Assembly: GCA_963745755.1 (NCBI GenBank)
Contig: CAVUYP010000002.1
Coordinates: 248,001-312,000, forward strand
Origin: RHKX01 sp963745755
GTDB taxonomy: Bacteria > Actinomycetota > Thermoleophilia > Solirubrobacterales > 70-9
Length of the DNA stretch: 64,000 bases
Direction: 5' to 3'
A program made the translations under genes and the position numbers. The notes beneath the pieces are model-generated. The model was not told the origin of the DNA. It was given only the letters and a program-made list of their open reading frames with translations, and ran no database searches. Below are positions 39,682 to 49,117 of this stretch, one piece after another (position 1 is the stretch's first letter; every line of letters starts with the position of its first letter).

Positions 39682-41478
39682 GCGACCCGACCGACCGATA
39701 CGGGCATCTGCGCCCGGTCCCGCCGCCGGTCAGCGGCAGCGAGGCGCTGGACCCGGCACCGGAGCAGCAGGGCACCCCGGGGCTGACGGCGCCGCAGACC
39801 CGCTCCCACAGCGGCCGCTTCATCACCGACGTCGTCGTCGAGCTCGGCTACCTGTCGCGCGAGCGCGTCGATCAGGCGATCTCCGAGGCCCGCGTCGCCG
39901 GTCGCTCGCCGGAGGCGTTGATGGTCGAGGGGGGAGTGCTCAGCGCCGATCAGCTCTCCCGCGCGATCGCCGAGCGCTACGGCCTCGACCACGTCGACCT
40001 CAACATCTACCACGTCGACATGGGGGCCGCGAACCTCGTCACCGTGCAGACCGCCCGCCGCTTCCACGCGGTCCCGGTCGGCTACGTCGACGCCGAGACG
40101 CTGCTGGTCGCGATGGCCGACCCCGCCAACGTCCTCGCCGTCGACGACATGCAGATGATGACCGGGCTCAACTGCCGGGTCGCGGTTGCCGCCGAGGTCG
40201 ATATCGAGGCGCTGATCAGCCGCCTCAACTCGCTCGAGTCGGCGGTCTCGGAGGCGGTCTCCGAGGACGAGGAGGAGGCCAGCCTCAGCAGCGCCGACGT
40301 CACCGAGCTGCGCGAGTCCGCCGACGACGCGCCGGTCATCAAGCTCGTCTACTCGATCCTCGGGCAGGCGGTCAACGAGGGCGCCTCCGATGTCCATTTC
40401 GAGATCGAGGAAAAGGACATGCGGGTCCGGTTCCGCGTCGACGGCGTGCTCAGCGAGGCCGCCCGCGTGCCGCGGCGGATGGTCGCCGGTGTGGTCTCGC
40501 GGATCAAGATCATGAGCGAGCTCGACATCGCCGAGAAGCGGGTGCCGCAGGACGGACGCGTCGCCGTCAACGTCAACGACCGCCGGGTCGACCTCCGCGT
40601 CGTCACCGTGCCGACCGAGCGCGGCGAGGGGGCGACGATCCGGATTCTCGACAAGACCGAGGCGCTGCGTACGCTCGACGAACTCGGTCTGCTCGGCGAC
40701 GCCCGGGCGCAGTTCACCGACGCCTACAACCAGGCATACGGCGCCGTCCTCGTCACCGGGCCGACCGGCTCAGGCAAGTCGACGACGCTCTACTCGGCGC
40801 TCGCCGAGCTCAACAGCGTCTCCAAGAACATCATCACGATCGAGGACCCGGTCGAGTACCAGATGCCGGGTATCAACCAGATGGGCGTCAACCGCAAGGC
40901 CGGGCTCGACTTCGCGACCGGGCTGCGGTCGATCCTCCGCGCCGACCCCGACGTGATCATGGTCGGCGAGGTCCGCGACCCGGAGACGGCGCGGATCGCG
41001 ATCGAGGCGGCGCTGACCGGCCACATGGTCCTGACCACGCTGCACACCAACGACGCCCCGAGCGCCGATCACCCGGCTGGCGAAGATGGGCATCGAGTCG
41101 TTCCTGACCGCCTCGGCGGTCGACTGCGTCGTCGCCCAGCGGCTCGCCCGCATGCTCTGTCCGGACTGCAAGCGTCGCACGGTGCTCGAGCGCGGGATCC
41201 TCGAAGATGCCGGCTTCCACGTCGGCAACGACGTCGAGGCCTGGGAGCCGGTCGGTTGCGGCCGCTGCGGCGGCACCGGCTACCGGGGCCGGATCGGGAT
41301 CTTCTCGGTGATGCGGATGTCGGAGACGCTCAAGGACATGACCGTCGCCAACGCCGCCCAGGCCGAGCTGACCCGCCAGGCCCGCGCCGACGGCATGCTC
41401 ACCCTCCGCGAGGACGGCCTCGCCAAGGTCAACCAGGGCCTGACGAGCATCGCCGAGGTAACCCGGGTCGCCGTCTAG
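39678..41478 (+). CDS. pilB: Type IV pilus extension ATPase PilB (one frameshift)
   Basis: Hexameric cytosolic motor powering pilus assembly. N-terminal MshEN/T2SSE-N-like domain (about 45-180; VVELGYLSRERVDQAI, GGVLSADQLSRAIAERYGL), N2 domain, Walker A GPTGSGKSTTLY, Asp box, Walker B ILRADPDVIMVGEVRDPETA, and a zinc motif CPDC plus CGRCGGTGYRG. One extra C near 41077 breaks the frame within the His box region; the remainder (ITRLAKMGIESFLTA onward) is intact. The RLG residues of the best c-di-GMP-binding MshEN motifs are not clearly conserved. About 600 residues. Followed by two 51-bp palindromes. Confidence 0.94.
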
Positions 41479-41509
41479 CCTCACCGCCGCCACCGCCCGC
41501 GTCCCCTCC

Positions 41510-41560
41510 CGCCGAGGTCGAGGAAAAGGGCAGCTATTCCCCGTTTCCTCGACCTCGGCA
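41510..41560 (+). repeat. 51-bp palindromic repeat, copy 3
   Basis: Arms 41510-41526 (CGCCGAGGTCGAGGAAA) and 41544-41559 with perfect pairing except the outermost base; centre 41527-41543. Begins 32 bases after the pilB stop. Confidence 0.85.
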
Positions 41561-41580
41561 ACCGGGCGGGATTCCACCCA

Positions 41581-41631
41581 CGCCGAGGTCGAGGAAAGGG
41601 GTGGGTATTCCCTGTTTCCTCGACCTCGGCG
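41581..41631 (+). repeat. 51-bp palindromic repeat, copy 4
   Basis: Arms 41581-41597 and 41615-41631, perfectly complementary over 17 bp; centre 41598-41614. Starts 71 bases after copy 3, the same spacing as copies 1-2. The centre differs from the other copies but keeps GGG at its left and CC at its right. Confidence 0.87.
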
Positions 41632-41827
41632 GTGAGGAGCGACGAGCGACGACGAGGGGCGGTGAGGGGCGGTGAGCGGCGATGACCGGCGTTTAGCGAT
41701 GGTCCGGCGTTGAGCGGCGGCGACGTTGAGCGGCAGTGGGCGGCGGGGAGGGGCGAGGCGGTGCGGCGGGCGGGCCGGGGGGCCGGCGACGGTGGCGCGG
41801 CGTGGACGGCGTCAGACTCCGGGGGCG
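41632..41827. other. G-rich low-complexity spacer
   Basis: 196 bases dominated by irregular repeats of GAGCGGCG/GAGGGGCGGT. No gene; every frame gives low-complexity peptide. Confidence 0.5.
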
Positions 41828-42582
41828 ATGCGGATCACCTATCTCGGACATGCCTCGGTGCTGATCGAGCTCGACGGGCTCAAGGTACTCACCGACCCGC
41901 TGCTGCGCCGGCGGGTCTGGCACCTGCGCCGCGTCGCTCCGGACGTCGGCGCCGGGCAGCTCGCCGGCACCGGGCTCGTGCTCGTCTCCCATGCCCATCA
42001 CGACCACCTCGACACCCGCTCGCTGCGGCTGATCGCCGGTTCGCCGCGGGTGCTCTGCCCGCTGCCGGCCCGCGGCGCCGTGGCCACGACCGGGCTCCGC
42101 CCCGAGGTGATGGGCGCCGGCGGCCAGGCCCGGGTCGGGGCCGTCGAGATCGAGGCCGTCCACGCCAACCACGACGGGCGGCGCCTGCCCGCACCATCGC
42201 CGCGACGATTCGCTCGGCTTCGTGCTGCGCGGCCCGTCCGGATCGGTCTACTTCGCCGGCGACACCGGCTGGTTCGAGTCGATCGGCGAGGTCGGGCCGG
42301 TCGACGTCGCGTTGCTGCCGGTCGCCGGCTGGGGGCCGCGGCTCGGCCCCGGCCACCTCGACCCCGACGAGGCGGCGCGGGCGGCGGCCTTGATCGAGCC
42401 GCGGGTGGCGATCCCGATCCACTGGGGCTCCTACGAGCGGATCGCGATGCGGCCGCAGCGGCCACCGCGCCGAGCCGGCCCGCCGCTTCGTCACTCAGCT
42501 CGGCGGACTGGCGCCCGGAGTCGCCGCCGAGCTGCTCGAGCCCGGCGCCTCGCTGGAGGTCTCCGCCGGCTCGTCGGCGTAG
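41828..42582 (+). CDS. UlaG-like metal-dependent hydrolase, MBL fold (frameshifted)
   Basis: About 250 residues. MRITYLGHASVLIELDG and VLVSHAHHDHLD (metal-binding HxHxDH) start it; after a frame change near 42190, GFVLRGPSGSVYFAGDTGWF and DVALLPVAGW follow, and PIHWGSYER gives the last His. Another frame change near 42465 restores the end LLEPGASLEVSAGSSA. Both fit single inserted bases. The 3' end overlaps that of the opposing phosphodiesterase gene by 88 bases. Substrate unknown. Confidence 0.8.
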
Positions 42583-44621
42583 GCGGTCTGACCGAGCCCG
42601 GCGAGCCAGCGCCGGAAGATCGCGTGGACCGCCTCGGCGCCGACGACGTCGTCGGCGGGCCACTCGAGGTCGGCCGGGGCGAGCACGAACGGATAGCTCT
42701 GCGAGCCGCCGATGCCGCCGTGTGAGCCGACCAGCTCCTCGAAGGCGGCGACCTCGGTCGGCTCGTGCCAGATCCGGCTGTTGACGACGATGTCGGGGCA
42801 GTGCGGGAAGCGGTGGGTGCGGAGGACGTGGCGGGCGGCGTTGGCTCCGAACGGCGCCAGCGGGTCGGTGCCGAGCACCTCGCCGCGCTCGAGCCGGTTG
42901 ACGCCCTCGGCGCCGATCGCCAGCGCTCCGTCGTGCTCGGAGTCGACGAGCAGGAAGCCGATGCCCTCGTGGCCGCGGAGCTCTTCGATCAGGGTCGGGT
43001 GGAGCGCCTCGATCCGCTCCAGGGTCAACCGACCCGGCTCGCGCGGGAAGCTGATCAGCCCCAGGCACCCCGACGCCATCACCGCCACCTCGGGCAGCTG
43101 GTCGATCGCCACCTTGCCGTTGCCGCGGCCGTCGGCGGGGTGGGCGACGTCGAGCTTTTCGGCGGTCGACTGCAGGGCCCTGGTGACCCGGGTCTGGTCG
43201 CGATCGAGCTCGGTCAGCCCGGCGCCCATGTAGGCACTGGCCTCGGCCGAGTCGCCGCTCGACGTGTAGGTGCTGGCCGAGTGACAGGCCTTCTCGACCA
43301 GCTCCTGGAGGCTGTAGCCGTAGCGCTGTAGGAACGTCGCGCCCTGGGACTGACCGTGGTCGGAGAGGACGATCAGCCGGTAGGGACGTGGCGCCTCGGC
43401 GGTCGCCTTCTCGATCCGGCCGACCTGGCGGTCGACCTTGGCAAGCACCGCCAGCGTGTCCTCGCGCTCGATCCCGGAGTGGTGGGCGACCTCGTCGTAG
43501 GCGAGGAAGGTCGTGTAGACGACCGGCCGGCCGGCGAGCAGGTCGCCGACGACGGCGGCGACCTGGAGGTCGAGCTGGATCACCGTCGCCCAGGCGCGGA
43601 CGAGCCCGTACTTGCGGTCGCGGTCGATCCGCGGCCGCTCGTCGCGGCGCTTCTGGCGGATCGCCGCCCAGCGCTCGCGGAAGTACTCGGCGATCACCGC
43701 ATTCAGCGTCTTGAACGTCGCGTAGGGGCGGGCGAAGTAGGCGGCGTAGTCGCGGCCGATCGGACGGCGCCGGGTCAGCACAGTGCTCATCGTCAGCATC
43801 GAGTGGACGGCGTCGCCGGAGAGGATGTTGGCGCGGCTGGCGCCGTCGGCGTAGAGCAGCCCGCGGCCGTTCGACTGGCGGCGCTCGATCTCGACTGCAT
43901 CCTTCGGGTGGTTGGTGACGATCGCCGCGTTGCGCTCCTTCTCCCACCAGCGGAACGCCGGCATGTCGTGGTTGTTGCCGTGCAGCAGGCCGGCCTGGCA
44001 GGCGCCGGTCTGCGAGGACCAGTCGGTCTCCCAGCGGTGCAGTTCGTGCGAGCCCCGCTCGAGCCAGCGGGCGATGGTCGGGGCGTGCCCGGCGGCGATC
44101 GCCCGCTCGAGCACCTCGTGGGCGAGGCCGTCGATCTCGAGGAACAGCACCCCGGGCACGTTCGTGCGGTTGACGGTGTCGCGGCCGCGCGACTCGGCGC
44201 GGACGACGTTGCGGTACCAGCTCTCGTCGTCGTCGATCGCCAGCAGCGCCGAGGTCGCCGAGGTCGAGACGGTCAGCGCCAGGGTGACGAGGATCGCCTC
44301 GGCGAGGCCGGTCAGCTCGGCGCCGGGGACGAGGTCGATCGCGAAGGCGACGAGGATCGCGTTGATGACGATCGCCGCGAGGCCGAGGGTGAGCACGTTG
44401 AGCGGCAGGGTGAGCCGCGCCAGGGTCGGGAAGAGCAGCGCGTTGAAGACGCCGATCAGCACCGCGGCGCCGATCGCGGCCCCGACCCCGTCGAGCGTGA
44501 AACGGTCGAGGATCTGGGCGAGCAGGAGCAGGACGACGGCGTCGACGAGGACGACGATCAGCGAACGCTTCAGCACCTGAAGCGGGTCCGTGAAGACGTC
44601 CGACGCGGGCCTAGGATCCAT
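42495..44621 (-). CDS. Holin-like membrane domain fused to alkaline-phosphatase-superfamily hydrolase
   Basis: 708 residues. The first 130 contain four hydrophobic helices resembling the phage-holin family 4/YvlD-like membrane domain. The rest is a type I phosphodiesterase/nucleotide-pyrophosphatase-like domain: GVLFLEIDGLAHEVL (metal Asp), SSQTGACQAGLLHGNNHDMPAF (nucleophile Thr/Ser region), FLAYDEVAHHSG (metal Asp and His) and LIVLSDHGQSQG (metal Asp-His). Probably membrane-bound and acting on a phosphate ester. Its start codon overlaps that of the divergent transporter on the other strand. Confidence 0.83.
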   Translation of the reverse strand: MDPRPASDVFTDPLQVLKRSLIVVLVDAVVLLLLAQILDRFTLDGVGAAIGAAVLIGVFNALLFPTLARLTLPLNVLTLGLAAIVINAILVAFAIDLVPGAELTGLAEAILVTLALTVSTSATSALLAIDDDESWYRNVVRAESRGRDTVNRTNVPGVLFLEIDGLAHEVLERAIAAGHAPTIARWLERGSHELHRWETDWSSQTGACQAGLLHGNNHDMPAFRWWEKERNAAIVTNHPKDAVEIERRQSNGRGLLYADGASRANILSGDAVHSMLTMSTVLTRRRPIGRDYAAYFARPYATFKTLNAVIAEYFRERWAAIRQKRRDERPRIDRDRKYGLVRAWATVIQLDLQVAAVVGDLLAGRPVVYTTFLAYDEVAHHSGIEREDTLAVLAKVDRQVGRIEKATAEAPRPYRLIVLSDHGQSQGATFLQRYGYSLQELVEKACHSASTYTSSGDSAEASAYMGAGLTELDRDQTRVTRALQSTAEKLDVAHPADGRGNGKVAIDQLPEVAVMASGCLGLISFPREPGRLTLERIEALHPTLIEELRGHEGIGFLLVDSEHDGALAIGAEGVNRLERGEVLGTDPLAPFGANAARHVLRTHRFPHCPDIVVNSRIWHEPTEVAAFEELVGSHGGIGGSQSYPFVLAPADLEWPADDVVGAEAVHAIFRRWLAGLGQTAYADEPAETSSEAPGSSSSAATPGASPPS

Positions 44622-45825
44622 GTGGATGGCGAATCATCCCGCATCTCCCGGCGGGGAGGGCCCCTCTTCCGACGCGGAAGTCCTGCCCGCCGACGCGGTC
44701 GTCGTCCAAAAGCACGAGCCGACCCTGCGGGGGATCATCCGCGTCGTCGTCACCGTCGTGGCGAGCGCGATCGCCCTCTACCTCGTCTACCTGCTGCGGA
44801 CGCCGATCGGCTGGCTCTGCGTCGCGACCTTCGTCGCCGTCTCCGTCGCCGCCCCGGTGCGGACGCTCGAGCAGCGGATGCCGCGCGGAGTGGCGATCGC
44901 CGTCGTCTACCTGACCCTGGTGCTGATCCCGATCGGGATCGGGGTGATCCTCGTGCCGCCCGCGGTGACCGCCGGCAGCGACCTCGTCAACGACCTGCCG
45001 AGCTACGTCAGCGACCTCAACGACACCGTCCAGCAGAGCGACACGCTGCGCGGCCTCAACCAGGACTACGACCTCGTCGGCAAGCTCGAGGAGGCCGCCA
45101 ACAACGCCGCCGGCTCGCTCGACAACGTCGCCTCGACCCTGGCCGACATCGGTGCCGGCCTGATCGGCTCGCTGTTCGCGGCGTTCACGATCATCGTGAT
45201 GAGCATCTTCATGGTCTCGCGCGGCCACGAGTGGACGCGGGCGCTGCTCGCCACCCGCCGGCCGGAGGAGGCGGAGGCGATCGACAAGGCGCTCGAGCGG
45301 ATGGCGATCGCCGTCTCCAGCTACGTCGGCGGCGCCCTCACCCAGGCGACGATCGCCGGCGTCGTCGCCTTCATCGTCCTCTCGATCCTCGACGTGCCGG
45401 CGCCGCTGGCGCTGGCGGTGATCATCGGCATCCTCGACCTGATCCCGCTGATCGGCGCGACGATCGGCGCCTTCCTCGTCGGCGTCGTCACCGTGTTCAC
45501 CGACTTCCCGACGGTGACGATCATCTGGCTGATCTTCGCGATCGCCTACCAGCAGTTCGAGAACTACGTGATCCAGCCGCGGATTCAGAGCCGCGCCGTC
45601 CAGCTCGACCCGTTCGTGATCGTCATCGCGGCGATCTTCGGCGGCACCCTGCTCGGCATCGTCGGTGCCCTGCTGGCGATTCCGGTCGCCGCCGCCGGCC
45701 AGATCGGCGTCCGCGAGTTCATGCTCTACCGGCGCGGCGACCTCGACCGGATGGGCGGCGAGCTGACCGAGAGCCTGCCGCCCGACGCCCCGGACTCAAG
45801 CGATGGGGGTTCAGTGACGACATAA
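44620..45825 (+). CDS. AI-2E/PerM-family permease
   Basis: About 401 residues. Eight hydrophobic helices in the family pattern: two N-terminal pairs, an amphipathic central region (SDLVNDLPSYVSDLNDTV), then ILDLIPLIGATIGAFLVG and YQQFENYVIQPRI, the conserved C-terminal motif. ATG at 44620 is used; ATG at 44626 or GTG at 44590 are alternatives. Exports small molecules or ions in other bacteria (autoinducer-2 in name only). The last 30 bases contain the putative pilT promoter. Confidence 0.82.
   Translation: MWMANHPASPGGEGPSSDAEVLPADAVVVQKHEPTLRGIIRVVVTVVASAIALYLVYLLRTPIGWLCVATFVAVSVAAPVRTLEQRMPRGVAIAVVYLTLVLIPIGIGVILVPPAVTAGSDLVNDLPSYVSDLNDTVQQSDTLRGLNQDYDLVGKLEEAANNAAGSLDNVASTLADIGAGLIGSLFAAFTIIVMSIFMVSRGHEWTRALLATRRPEEAEAIDKALERMAIAVSSYVGGALTQATIAGVVAFIVLSILDVPAPLALAVIIGILDLIPLIGATIGAFLVGVVTVFTDFPTVTIIWLIFAIAYQQFENYVIQPRIQSRAVQLDPFVIVIAAIFGGTLLGIVGALLAIPVAAAGQIGVREFMLYRRGDLDRMGGELTESLPPDAPDSSDGGSVTT
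45796..45823 (+). promoter_or_regulatory. FliA/WhiG-like promoter candidate before pilT
   Basis: TCAAG at 45796-45800, 15 bases, then GACGACAT at 45816-45823, eight bases before the pilT ATG. Overlaps the 3' end of the permease gene. A transcript from here would be leaderless or nearly so. Confidence 0.42.
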
Positions 45826-45831
45826 ACCGGG

Positions 45832-46981
45832 ATGAGTGACTTGGATTTCGCCGAGGTGCTCACGCGGATGGTCCAGATGCGGGCCTCCGACGTGCACCTG
45901 ACCCCCGGATTTCACCCTGCCGTGCGCGTCCGCGGAAAGATTCAGGCGCTCGAGGACCTCGAGGTGCTGACGCCGCAGCAGACCCGAGACGTCGTCTACT
46001 CGATCCTCAACGACGACCAGCGCAAGCGGTTCGAGAACAACATGCAGCTCGACTTCGCCTACGCGATCCCCGGCGTCGCCCGCTTCCGCGTCAACTGCTT
46101 CTTCCAGCGCGGCGCCGTCAGCGCCGCCTTCCGCCACATCCCCCAGGAGATCAAGGGACTGCCCGAGCTCGGCCTGCCGGCGGTGCTCGAGGAGTTCACC
46201 CGCAAGCCGCGCGGCTTCGTCCTCGTCACCGGTCCGACCGGCTCCGGCAAGACGACCTCGCTGGCGGCGATGCTCGACTCGATCAACCGCGAGCGCGAGG
46301 AGCACATCCTCACGATCGAGGACCCGATCGAGTTCCTCCACCCGCACCACCGCTGCATCGTCAACCAGCGCGAGATCGGCTCCGACGCCCCCGACTTCGC
46401 GCAGTGCGCTGAAGGCGGCGCTGCGCCAGGACCCCGACGTGATCCTCGTCGGCGAGATGCGCGACCTGGAGACGATCTCCACGGCATTGACCGCGGCCGA
46501 GACCGGCCACCTCGTCTTCGCCACCCTGCACACCCAGTCGACCTCGCAGACGGTCGACCGGATCATCGACGTCTTCCCGTCCGAGCAGCAGCATCAGGTA
46601 CGGATGCAGCTCTCGATCGCCCTGCAGGGGATCATCACCCAGCAGCTGCTGCCGACCGCCGACGGCTCCGGTCGGGTCTGCGCCTGCGAGGTGCTGATCC
46701 CGACGCCGGCGATCCGCAACCTGATCCGCGAGGGCAAGACCCACCAGATCTACTCGGCGATCCAGACCTCCGGTGCGACCGGGATGCAGACGATGGACGC
46801 TCATCTCGCCCAGCTCGTCCGCCAGGGCGCGATCTCCCGCAAGCTCGCCGAGCAGCGGGCGGCCGTCCCCGAGGAGCTGCGGCGGCTGCTCGGCGGTGCC
46901 GCAGCCGCAGCCCCACGGCGCCCCAGTACCAGGGCGCCTCGACGACGCTGGGAACGCCGGTCTGAGGGAGCGGTGGGCTAG
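45832..46981 (+). CDS. pilT: Type IV pilus retraction ATPase PilT (frameshifted)
   Basis: Depolymerises the pilus for twitching. N-terminal PilT PAS-like domain (MRASDVHLTPGFHPAVRVRG), Walker A GPTGSGKTTSLAAML, HHRCIVNQREIG, Walker B (QDPDVILVGEMRDLETI), AETGHLVFATLHT (His box) and AIRNLIREGKTHQI. One extra base near 46405 separates the halves. The C-terminus is uncertain: the second frame runs to TAG 46979-46981, but GASTTLGTPV in the first frame, ending at 46965, looks like a natural tail, so a further indel near 46905 is possible. pilC starts one base later. Confidence 0.92.
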
Positions 46982-46982
46982 G

Positions 46983-48215
46983 ATGAGCACCTTCGCCTTC
47001 CGCGCGATCGACGTCGCCGGCACCCCGTCCCGGGGTGAGCTCGAGGCCGAATCGAAGGGCCAGGTCACCGAGCAGCTCCGCCAGCGCGGGCTGATCGTCC
47101 TCGACGTCTCCGAGAAGCGCGAGGCGATGCGGGTCGACGGCTTCCTCGACCGCTTCCAGAGCGTCAGCATGCGCGACCTGTCGGTCTTCTCGCGCCAGTT
47201 CGCGACCCTGATCGCCTCCGGGATGCCGATGCTGCGGTCCCTCTACACGCTCGAGGACCAGACCGAGGACGAGAAGATCACCGCCGCGATCGTCGACCTC
47301 CGCAAGGACGTCGAGGCGGGCAGCTCGGTGGCCGACTCGATGGAGCGCAACCCGGCGGTCTTCGACCCCCTCTACCGGTCGATGGTCCGCGCCGGCGAGG
47401 GTTCCGGCCGGCTCGAGTCGGCGCTCGACATGGTCGCCGTCCAGCTCGAGAAGCTCGACGCGCTGAGGCGCCAGGTGCGCTCGGCGATGATGTATCCGAT
47501 GCTCGTCTTCACGTTCGCCGTCATCGTGATGTCGATCGTCGTCGCCTTCATCGTCCCCGTCTTCACCGGCATCTTCGAGGACCTCGCCAAGGACAACGGC
47601 GGCGACGCCGAGCTGCCGTTCATGACCAAGATCACCGTCGCCATGTCGGACGCGCTGACCGGCGGCTGGTTCATCCTCATCCCGGCGATCGCCGGGCTCG
47701 CCTTCGGCTTCTCGCAATGGAAGAAGACCGAGCGCGGCCGCCGTCAGTGGGATGCCTTCAAGCTGCGCCTGCCGGCGAAGATCGGCGATGTCGTCCAGAA
47801 GGTCGCGATCGCCCGCTGGTCGCGCGTCTTCTCGGGCACGATCGCCGCCGGCGTGCCGATCCTCCAGGCGATCAAGATCGCCGGCGAGACCTCCGGCAAC
47901 GCCGTCGTCGCCGACGCCATGGAGGACGTCTACGCCTCGGTCCGCCAGGGCGGCACGATCGCCGCCCCGCTCGGCCGCTCCGCCGTCTTCCCGACCATGG
48001 TCACCCACATGGTCTCGGTCGGCGAGGAGACCGGCCAGCTCGAGCAGATGCTCGCCAAGGTCGCCGACTTCTACGAGGCCGAGGTCGACGCCAAGGTCAA
48101 GGCGCTCACCTCCCTGATCGAGCCGCTGATGATCATCTTCGTCGGCGTCGTCGTCGGCTTCATCGTCATCTCGATGTACCTGCCGATCTTCAGCATCTAC
48201 GACAAGATCAGGTAG
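46983..48215 (+). CDS. pilC: Type IV pilus inner-membrane platform protein PilC
   Basis: 410 residues, intact. Two GspF domains (about 70-195 and 275-395): FSRQFATLIASGMPMLRSLY and ARWSRVFSGTIAAGVPILQA, each followed by membrane helices, the last being IEPLMIIFVGVVVGFIVISM. Receives force from PilB/PilT. Follows pilT without a gap. Confidence 0.95.
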   Translation: MSTFAFRAIDVAGTPSRGELEAESKGQVTEQLRQRGLIVLDVSEKREAMRVDGFLDRFQSVSMRDLSVFSRQFATLIASGMPMLRSLYTLEDQTEDEKITAAIVDLRKDVEAGSSVADSMERNPAVFDPLYRSMVRAGEGSGRLESALDMVAVQLEKLDALRRQVRSAMMYPMLVFTFAVIVMSIVVAFIVPVFTGIFEDLAKDNGGDAELPFMTKITVAMSDALTGGWFILIPAIAGLAFGFSQWKKTERGRRQWDAFKLRLPAKIGDVVQKVAIARWSRVFSGTIAAGVPILQAIKIAGETSGNAVVADAMEDVYASVRQGGTIAAPLGRSAVFPTMVTHMVSVGEETGQLEQMLAKVADFYEAEVDAKVKALTSLIEPLMIIFVGVVVGFIVISMYLPIFSIYDKIR

Positions 48216-48287
48216 CGGGCGCCGATGCCGAACCGTCTCGTGAAGCCCTAAGGGGGACGCAGGAGAACGATCCCCGGGGTCCCTTGC

Positions 48288-48365
48288 TCAGCGCTGCTGC
48301 ATCCGCCACCAGGCGTAGATCAGCAGGGGCACGAGCACGACGACGGTGATGATGACCGGCCACAT
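48288..48365 (-). CDS. 25-residue single-helix membrane protein
   Basis: Starts five bases after the stop of the DUF1269 gene, in the same direction. The whole product is one hydrophobic helix with a Trp/Arg/Gln end (MWPVIITVVVLVPLLIYAWW, then RMQQR). Too short for gene callers but well formed, and the spacing suggests translational coupling. Likely a small helper of the DUF1269 membrane protein; the role is inferred from position only. Confidence 0.55.
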   Translation of the reverse strand: MWPVIITVVVLVPLLIYAWWRMQQR

Positions 48366-48370
48366 CGGGA

Positions 48371-48865
48371 TCAGACCTCGGCGGCCTCGACGGCGTGCTT
48401 GAGCTCGTCGGCGTCGGCGTCGATCTGCTTCTCGATGACCTTCTTGGCGCGCTTGACGGCCTTCTCGATCTGCTCGTCGACCTTCGACTCGCCGATCACG
48501 ATCAGGGCGGCGTTGCCGTCGTCGAGGGCCTCGCCGAGATCCTTGAGGTCGCCGCGCGACATGCCCTTCCAGAGGTGGCCGACGACGCCGCCGGCGACGC
48601 CGCCGACGACGGCGGTGCCGATGATCGACGGCGGGAAGAGGATGCCGGCGACGGCGCCGACGGCGATGCCGGTCCAGGCGCCGTGCTGGGTCGGCTTCTC
48701 GGTCTTGTGGACGCGGACCTTGCCGTCCTCCTTCTCGATCACGGCGGCGTCGAAGGTGCCGACGGCGCCGGCGGCGTGGAGCTCGAAGACGCCTTCGAAG
48801 TCGGCTTCGGCATCGGCGATCTCGTCGTAGACGGCGGCGAACAGGAAGACGGGTCGGTCAGCCAT
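48371..48865 (-). CDS. DUF1269-family membrane protein
   Basis: 164 residues. ATG at 48865 preceded by AGAGAGG. An N-terminal alpha/beta part (VFLFAAVYDEIADAEADFEGV) is followed by a Gly-rich membrane hairpin (GIAVGAVAGILFPPSIIGTAVVGGVAGG) and a helical, Lys-rich C-terminus (KVDEQIEKAVKRAKKVIEKQ). Widespread in actinobacteria, function unknown, often stress-linked. Confidence 0.8.
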   Translation of the reverse strand: MADRPVFLFAAVYDEIADAEADFEGVFELHAAGAVGTFDAAVIEKEDGKVRVHKTEKPTQHGAWTGIAVGAVAGILFPPSIIGTAVVGGVAGGVVGHLWKGMSRGDLKDLGEALDDGNAALIVIGESKVDEQIEKAVKRAKKVIEKQIDADADELKHAVEAAEV

Positions 48866-49117
48866 ATGGTGGGCCTCTCTGTGGGCGGGGGGAACCCCGA
48901 AGTGGACAGCTGCCGACGAGCCTATCCCGCCCGGGCCTCGACCGGTGCGCCGCCCCGCGCGACGCCGGCAAGCTCGCTGCCGCCGAGCTGGCGGCAGACC
49001 TCGTATCCGCCGACGGGCAGGGCGCGATGCCGTCGAGCGATGAGTATCGGTGTCGGGCCCGGTCAACAGCTCAGAATCAGCCGCGGGCAGTGACCCGCCG
49101 ACAGAGAGGATTTGCAG
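48866..49117. other. Intergenic region with possible gene remnant
   Basis: 252 bases between divergent genes. On the minus strand about 48920-49020 reads DGIALPVGGYEVCRQLGG and ends VEARAG-stop, which looks like protein sequence but has no start codon after the preceding stop. It may be a decayed fragment. Promoters for both flanking genes should lie here; none is clear. Confidence 0.3.

Noticed and set aside
41479..41675. C-terminal extension of PilB in the annotated frame (AEVEEKGSYSPFPRPR and similar)
   Set aside because: Produced by the frameshift at 41077 reading into the palindromic repeats; the true stop is at 41476-41478.
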